From Sphingobacteriales bacterium (lineage in GTDB: Bacteria > Bacteroidota > Bacteroidia > Chitinophagales > Chitinophagaceae), in NCBI GenBank assembly GCA_024640465.1, contig JAHEEX010000003.1, forward strand, positions 1 to 53,013: DNA of 53,013 nt, written 5' to 3'. The notes beneath the pieces were generated by a model that was given only the letters and a program-made list of their open reading frames with translations, was not told the origin of the DNA and did no database searches. Below are positions 48,930 to 53,013 of the stretch, piece by piece; the first letter of the stretch is position 1, and every line of letters starts with the position of its first letter. The position numbers were made by a program, and so were the translations under genes.

Positions 48930-49631
48930 ATGAGCAAAGGAACTGTTTATCTTATCCCAACCGTATTAGCGGAAGACGGCTTTGCGGCTGTTCCGGCGTA
49001 TACACTTGATGCCATAAAAGCATGTGCTGTTTTTTTTGTAGAAGAAGAAAGAACGGCCAGGCGATATCTCAAAAAGTTGTGGCGGGAGATGGTAATAGAT
49101 CATTACCAGTGGCATGTTATTGATAAAAAAAATCCGGAGGTTAAAAAAGCAATGGAAGATGCGCTGCGTGCAGGCCTTACCGTTGGTATCATGAGTGAGG
49201 CCGGTTGCCCGGGAGTAGCAGATCCCGGGCAGGACCTCGTGGCCCTGGCACAAAGCAGGGGTGCAATAGTGAAACCACTGGTTGGCCCCAGTTCCATTTT
49301 ATTGGCACTGATGGCCAGTGGTATGAATGGACAGCATTTTCGTTTCAAAGGATATCTTCCTATTGATCAGTTGCAAAGGAATAAAGTGATCAAGGAACTG
49401 GAGGCTGATTCTGCTAAAACAGGATGCACACAAATTTTCATCGAAACGCCTTATCGTAATAACCAGATGCTCGACAGCCTGCTGAAAATTTGCCAGCCTG
49501 CAACGCGTTTATGCATTGGCGTAGATATCACTTCTGCTAATGAGAAGATTCAAACCAGGACCATTGCAGACTGGAAGAAAGACATTCCGGAGCTGCATAA
49601 GAAACCGGTGATTTATTTGATAAGTGTATGA
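48930..49631 (+). CDS. Tetrapyrrole methylase-family SAM-dependent methyltransferase (RsmI-like)
   Basis: This is a protein of 233 residues of the Pfam TP_methylase type. It opens with MSKGTVYLIPTVLAEDGFAA, a variant of the glycine-rich first loop. The SAM-binding centre follows in GIMSEAGCPGVADPGQDLVA (RsmI: ISDAGTPLISDPG) and VGPSSILLALMASGMNGQHF (RsmI: PGPSA...ALSASGL). FKGYLPIDQLQRNKVIKELE and IFIETPYRNNQMLDSLLKIC also align with RsmI. It differs enough from RsmI, for example at SEAGCPG, that the 16S rRNA C1402 ribose target cannot be assumed. A family A word (TTTAACCGCAAAG at 48899-48911) lies 18 bases before the start. It is followed by a family C repeat and a convergent gene. Confidence 0.86.
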   Translation: MSKGTVYLIPTVLAEDGFAAVPAYTLDAIKACAVFFVEEERTARRYLKKLWREMVIDHYQWHVIDKKNPEVKKAMEDALRAGLTVGIMSEAGCPGVADPGQDLVALAQSRGAIVKPLVGPSSILLALMASGMNGQHFRFKGYLPIDQLQRNKVIKELEADSAKTGCTQIFIETPYRNNQMLDSLLKICQPATRLCIGVDITSANEKIQTRTIADWKKDIPELHKKPVIYLISV

Positions 49632-49640
49632 ATTGATTTA

Positions 49641-49747
49641 GAGGATAGAGGGCAGAGGATAGAGGATAGAGGATAGAGGATAGAGGATAGAGAATACATA
49701 AACATCTGGATTGGCTGCCCTCTACCCTCTGCCCTCTACCCTCTATC
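49641..49747. repeat. Second inverted pair of GAGGATAGAGGGCAG word arrays (family C)
   Basis: The left array (49641-49693) holds GAGGATAGAGGGCAGAGGAT and then the 7-base word GGATAGA repeated in tandem about five times. The right array (about 49714-49747) is its inverted counterpart, CTGCCCTCTACCCTCTGCCC and CTCTACCCTCTATC. It overlaps the stop codon of the EI24 protein gene. It sits between convergent genes, exactly as the first pair at 33588-33714. Confidence 0.78.
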
Positions 49748-50504
49748 AACTATTCTTCTGTTCATGCATACTTATCGTAGCCGCAATAACCGCATAAGCC
49801 GGTGCAAGAACCCAGCCAATCACAATAATGCCGTGCATCATATAAAAAACCAAACCATTGCCTATTGCCAACCCTTTATGTTTACCCACATATTCAATAC
49901 TTTTTGAAACATTCATCTGTTTCCTTTCGCAACTGTAATCAAGCATGGAGAATCCATAGTAATAGCATTCCACAAATAAGGCAAGAATTGGCGTGGCCCA
50001 GCCAATGACCGGAATAAAAGAGAGTATAAGAATGGATAAAGTGTATACTGTTTGCCAGAGTGTATTGCGTAATGCAAGCCGGATACCCCGGATCATATCA
50101 GCCCAAAGTTGTTTCATGCTGAAAGGGTAATCACGCCCTTCAATAATGGAAGAAGTTTTTTCGCTCAGGTAGGCGAAGATCGGGGAACCTAAAATCAGCC
50201 AGATATATTTGAACAGGGAAAAGTAAAAGAACATGAGGATGATCCAGAAAATGATACCGGCGAGGGTAAAGAAGAATCCGAGCCAGCTGTTTTCTAATTT
50301 TTGCACCCAGTTGCGGATACCACTGAATTCAGTGAGGTACTCAATTACCCCTGTAGCAGAACGGCCGAAGAAATACATGCTGGCCGCAAATAACAGCGCA
50401 TAGATGATGCCGGGAATGAGTATCCATTTCCACAGCCGGTTCTGGATAATGAACTGGTGGGCTTTAAAATAGGATTGTACGGCTATTACGATTTCTTTTA
50501 GCAA
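49746..50504 (-). CDS. EI24/CysZ-like integral membrane protein (TTG start)
   Basis: This is a membrane protein of 252 residues with the EI24 domain plan. It starts with a short amphipathic segment (VIAVQSYFKAHQFIIQNRLW). The helices are WILIPGIIYALLFAASMYFF, WLGFFFTLAGIIFWIILMFF, WQTVYTLSILILSFIPVIGW (with the family motif PVIGWATPILALFVECYYYG) and GNGLVFYMMHGIIVIGWVLA. The segment YFSLFKYIWLILGSPIFAYL SEKTSS is also typical. CysZ members of this family are sulfate transporters, and other members have no known role. The reading frame has no ATG before the first conserved part, so TTG at 50504 is taken as the start. The gene is divergent from the glycosylase gene by about 100 bases. An SLC13 anion transporter gene nearby makes a sulfate link tempting but unproven. 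Confidence 0.86.
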   Translation of the reverse strand: MLKEIVIAVQSYFKAHQFIIQNRLWKWILIPGIIYALLFAASMYFFGRSATGVIEYLTEFSGIRNWVQKLENSWLGFFFTLAGIIFWIILMFFYFSLFKYIWLILGSPIFAYLSEKTSSIIEGRDYPFSMKQLWADMIRGIRLALRNTLWQTVYTLSILILSFIPVIGWATPILALFVECYYYGFSMLDYSCERKQMNVSKSIEYVGKHKGLAIGNGLVFYMMHGIIVIGWVLAPAYAVIAATISMHEQKNS

Positions 50505-50604
50505 GCCAGTGGTTTTTATTTATGTTTGTTACAGGGTAAGGGCTGGGGTTAAAACTTTTTCCTTTACCAAACATAAGATAAATATTCTCAGAAACGGGAC
50601 CATT

Positions 50605-51231
50605 GTGAAAAAACTCAAGGCCTCATATTACCAACGCAGTGATGTGGTGGAAATTGCCCGGGATTTGTTGGGTAAATTGGTCATTACCAAATGGGAAGGC
50701 CAGCTGACTGCAGGCAGGATCGTGGAAACGGAAGCTTACCGGGGTATTACAGACAGGGCCTCTCATGCATTTGGTGCAAAGCGGACGGCAAGGACCGAGG
50801 TCATGTACGCCACGGGAGGAATTGCCTATGTATATCTTTGTTACGGGCTCCATCATCTTTGCAATGTTGTAACGGGCACAAGGGATGAACCTCATGCGGT
50901 ACTGCTCAGGGGGATCGAGCCGGTGGAGGGACTAACTATAATGAGTAAACGAACTGGCAAGGGTAAGGATGATAAAACGATTGGTGCCGGGCCGGGTAAT
51001 CTTTCCAGGGCATTGGGCATATCTTTAGCCCATAACGGTCATAGCCTGCTGGGGGATTCTTTTTATATTGCGGAAGACGGGTTCCTGTTACCGGAAAAGA
51101 ATATCATGGCCACTCCCAGGATTGGCGTTGATTATGCGGGGGAAGATGCCAGCCTGCCTTACCGGTTCATCATCCATAATAATCCATGGATCAGTAAAAA
51201 AAATGCTTTTTTACCCATAAAAAATGATTGA
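50605..51231 (+). CDS. DNA-3-methyladenine glycosylase (AAG/MPG family)
   Basis: This is a base-excision repair enzyme of 208 residues that removes alkylated purines. The catalytic glutamate is in AGRIVETEAYRG. Further family motifs are RASHAFGAKRTARTEVMYAT, GGIAYVYLCYGLHHLCNVVT, HAVLLRGIEPVEG, GPGNLSRALGI and ATPRIGVDYAGE. The frame is open from a GTG at 50509, but the first 32 residues are not family-like. GTG at 50605 (KKLKASYYQRSDVVEIARDL) gives the usual start and length, and no ATG is suitable. The stop codon is directly followed by the TTG start of the SLC13 transporter gene, so the two are probably translated from one message. Confidence 0.93.
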   Translation: MKKLKASYYQRSDVVEIARDLLGKLVITKWEGQLTAGRIVETEAYRGITDRASHAFGAKRTARTEVMYATGGIAYVYLCYGLHHLCNVVTGTRDEPHAVLLRGIEPVEGLTIMSKRTGKGKDDKTIGAGPGNLSRALGISLAHNGHSLLGDSFYIAEDGFLLPEKNIMATPRIGVDYAGEDASLPYRFIIHNNPWISKKNAFLPIKND

Positions 51232-52701
51232 TTGAATAACATAAGTTTTCCAAACCAACTGTTACAGAAAATTTCCTTCTGGCTGGGACCGATATTATTC
51301 TTTTTTTTAATTTTTGTTAACCCGCTGCATCTTGATGAAAAGGCCAGTCGCGTAGTGGCTGTTGCCGCTCTCATGATCACCTGGTGGATCAGTGAAGCCA
51401 TGCCTATGCCTGCGGTGGCCCTGATTCCGCTGGTACTGTTCCCATTATTAGGCATCTCCACTATTTCTGAAACAGCAGCACCCTATGCCAATGAAGTGAT
51501 CTTCCTTTTCATGGGCGGATTCCTGATCGGGCTGGCGATAGAAAAATGGAACCTGCATAAACGCATTGCTTTATCAATAGTAAAGGTCACGGGGACGAGT
51601 GGTAACCGCATCATCCTGGGATTTATCCTAGCCACGGGATTCCTGAGTATGTGGCTGAGTAACACTGCAACAACGATGATGATGTTTCCGATTGCACTTT
51701 CAGTAATCAGTGTGGTGAAGGGAACTGGAGTTGATGAAAAGAGTGCGATAAATTTTTCCCTGTGCATCATGTTATCCATTGCATATGCTTCCAATTTCGG
51801 GGGCATTGCCACCATCATTGGTACACCGCCTAATGTGGCGTATACATCTTTTATCAATAAACGATATGGATATGATGTTTCCTTTGCCAACTGGATGATC
51901 GTATGTTTACCAATTGCGTTAATTCTGTTGCTTTCCCTTTATTTCGTTCTGGTAAAATGGCTCTATCCTAACAAGATCGCCACCAGTGCTAAAATGCAGG
52001 ACATGATCCATTCGGGGCTTTCAGAACTGGGCCCGATGCAGCAGCCAGAGAAGCGGGTACTCTTTGTTTTTGTACTTACCGCAATGCTGTGGATCACCCG
52101 CGACCTGATCAACAAATTGGGCTGGTTCAGGCTGGATGATAACATGATAGCCATATTTGGCGCTTTGTTATTATTCATCATACCTGCACGCGCAGCCGAA
52201 GATAGTCAGAAAAAGATCCTCGAATGGCGCGATACAGGTTCCATGGCCTGGGGGATATTGTTATTGTTTGGTGGTGGAATAACACTTGCCAGCGCGATGG
52301 AAAAGGCAGGACTGATTAAATTGTTGGGTAGCTGGATCGCCGGGTTTTCTGGTTCCAATTTATTGGTCATTATCATTGTAATAACAGTGCTTTCCATATT
52401 TATGAGCGAATTGATGAGTAATATCGCACAGGTGATTGTTCTGGCGCCGGTGGTGAGCGGCATTGCGGATGCTATTGGAATGAATCCCTTCCTGTTGGGA
52501 ATTCCCATGACACTGGCGGCGAGTTGCGCTTCGATGATGCCGATGGGCACACCACCCAATGCGATCGTTTTTGCCAGCGGGCATATTCAAATGAAACAGA
52601 TGATGAAGGCTGGGTTTGTGATGAATATCATCAGCATCGTGTTGATTGTGCTGTTCTGTTACCTGGTATTGCCACACTTCCTAAGCTTAACCGCAAAGTA
52701 A
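51232..52701 (+). CDS. SLC13/DASS family anion symporter (TTG start)
   Basis: This is an inner-membrane transporter of 489 residues, probably Na+-coupled and carrying a dicarboxylate or sulfate. The first Na+/substrate motif SNT is in FLSMWLSNTATTMMMFPIAL. The second repeat has SELMSNIAQVIVLAPVV, where SNI replaces the usual SNT. The C-terminal half also has ASCASMMPMGTPPNAIVFAS, and the N-terminal half NFGGIATIIGTPPNVAYTSF, the paired GTPPN signatures. Ten or more helices are visible. The TTG start adjoins the stop codon of the glycosylase gene and is followed by NNISFPNQLLQKISF, a normal cytoplasmic start. The last four codons (LTAK) and stop are formed by a family A repeat word, TTAACCGCAAAG. 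The substrate is unproven. Confidence 0.92.
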   Translation: MNNISFPNQLLQKISFWLGPILFFFLIFVNPLHLDEKASRVVAVAALMITWWISEAMPMPAVALIPLVLFPLLGISTISETAAPYANEVIFLFMGGFLIGLAIEKWNLHKRIALSIVKVTGTSGNRIILGFILATGFLSMWLSNTATTMMMFPIALSVISVVKGTGVDEKSAINFSLCIMLSIAYASNFGGIATIIGTPPNVAYTSFINKRYGYDVSFANWMIVCLPIALILLLSLYFVLVKWLYPNKIATSAKMQDMIHSGLSELGPMQQPEKRVLFVFVLTAMLWITRDLINKLGWFRLDDNMIAIFGALLLFIIPARAAEDSQKKILEWRDTGSMAWGILLLFGGGITLASAMEKAGLIKLLGSWIAGFSGSNLLVIIIVITVLSIFMSELMSNIAQVIVLAPVVSGIADAIGMNPFLLGIPMTLAASCASMMPMGTPPNAIVFASGHIQMKQMMKAGFVMNIISIVLIVLFCYLVLPHFLSLTAK

Positions 52702-52744
52702 TTTTTAAAAGCTCGCTGTATAGGAAAAATAACTTTTTTATATC

Positions 52745-52827
52745 AGCCACGGTATACACAGAAAAACAGAAGGAGTAACAGCCAGTTTCTTTCCTGTATT
52801 TCCTTTTTCCCGCTGTTTATCCGTGGC
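52745..52827. repeat. Family D repeat with outer inverted arms between convergent genes
   Basis: AGCCACGGTATACACAGAAA continuing AACAG (52745-52769) is the second copy of the repeat at 42855-42879 (inverted, 23 of 25 bases). Arms GCCACGG (52746-52752) and CCGTGGC (52821-52827) are perfectly complementary, and AAACAG/CTGTTT can extend the stem. It lies in the 181-base gap between the SLC13 gene and the PorP/SprF gene end. Confidence 0.7.
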
Positions 52828-52882
52828 CTCCGTGGCAATTAGTATATTTAACACAACTTTATTAAGCGCCAAGTAACGAAGA

Positions 52883-53013
52883 CTAAAACTTGGGGCAGTT
52901 CAGTTTTTTCAGGTTGGGATCTGCAGGCTTACGGATATATATAAGCGAAATTTCCGTGCCGCCTCTTCCGTTGGAAGCCGTATTCAGGGATGAGTTGTTG
53001 ATATCATACGAAA
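52883..53013 (-). CDS. PorP/SprF-family type IX secretion membrane protein (C-terminal end, cut by window edge)
   Basis: On the minus strand an open frame enters from the window edge and ends at TAG (52885-52883). It encodes about 42 residues: SYDINNSSLNTASNGRGGTE then ISLIYIRKPADPNLKKLNC and PKF. The pattern SYD-N-SSL--AS-GRG--EISL-Y is the typical last barrel strand region of PorP/SprF proteins of Bacteroidota, which assist secretion and assembly of large adhesins such as SprB through T9SS. Such genes usually lie next to a giant T9SS adhesin gene, which would be outside this window to the right. The piece is short, so the call rests on one motif, but the fit is good. Confidence 0.7.
   Translation of the reverse strand, partial: SYDINNSSLNTASNGRGGTEISLIYIRKPADPNLKKLNCPKF

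Noticed and set aside
49641-49747. Possible CRISPR or VNTR array
   Set aside because: The units are only seven bases, have no unique spacers and no cas genes nearby. It is a word array arranged as an inverted pair.

Overview
The window looks like a chromosomal segment of a Bacteroidota bacterium, most likely Chitinophagaceae or a close relative (Chitinophagales). The evidence is a susCDEF-type glycan uptake locus, type IX secretion/gliding genes (gldJ, porU, porV and the tail of a PorP/SprF protein), a bacillithiol gene (bshA), DUF983, DUF4292 and FtsX/MacB-type permeases of about 800 residues. Starts lack clear Shine-Dalgarno sequences, and several genes have a TAnnTTTG-like -7 box close to the start. 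GC content looks to be in the low 40s by eye. I saw no rRNA, tRNA, CRISPR array, transposase or phage gene.

Region 1 (1-17.75 kb, minus strand) is an exporter cluster read right to left: a HlyD-type adaptor, a small signal-peptide ORF, one LolD/MacB-type ATPase, then six complete tandem FtsX/MacB_PCD permeases and the start of a seventh. Divergent from it (17.95-20.7 kb, plus) are an NtrC-type response regulator and its histidine kinase. A near-consensus sigma-54-like site lies just upstream of the adaptor gene, so the pair probably controls the exporter.

Region 2 (20.8-22.3 kb) holds an ECF sigma factor with a downstream four-helix membrane protein, and a convergent small protein that resembles a K+ channel pore with a lost selectivity filter. 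Region 3 (22.6-32.3 kb) is a starch/alpha-glucan locus: a secreted GH13 enzyme with a T9SS sorting domain, then susC, susD and two SusE/SusF-like lipoproteins, closed by a strong terminator. Region 4 (32.4-35.5 kb) has a two-domain redoxin, a DUF983 protein and murF.

Region 5 (35.7-42.2 kb) is the T9SS block: gldJ divergent from porU-porV. PorU is the sortase, and PorV the shuttle, for cargo such as the GH13 enzyme in region 3. Region 6 (42.2-53 kb) is mostly housekeeping: ispF, dut, a DUF4292 lipoprotein, an EnvC-like protein, bshA, a small membrane-anchored protein, an M28 peptidase, a tetrapyrrole-methylase-family enzyme, an EI24/CysZ-like protein, a 3-methyladenine DNA glycosylase, an SLC13 transporter and, at the edge, a truncated PorP/SprF gene.

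The most unusual layer is between the genes. Several families of short-period 'word array' repeats recur in the spacers: CTTTGCGGTTA words, GGATTTGATGGATT words, TTTCGATTTTCGAC words, GAGGATAGAGGGCAG words, AGTCGGGAGT words and CCACAG/ACACAG words. Many form inverted repeats at gene ends or sit inside terminators, and one adjoins a precise three-way-junction palindrome. The permease array alternates two spacer types. These repeats and the expanded single-ATPase permease array are the best candidates here for something not well described.
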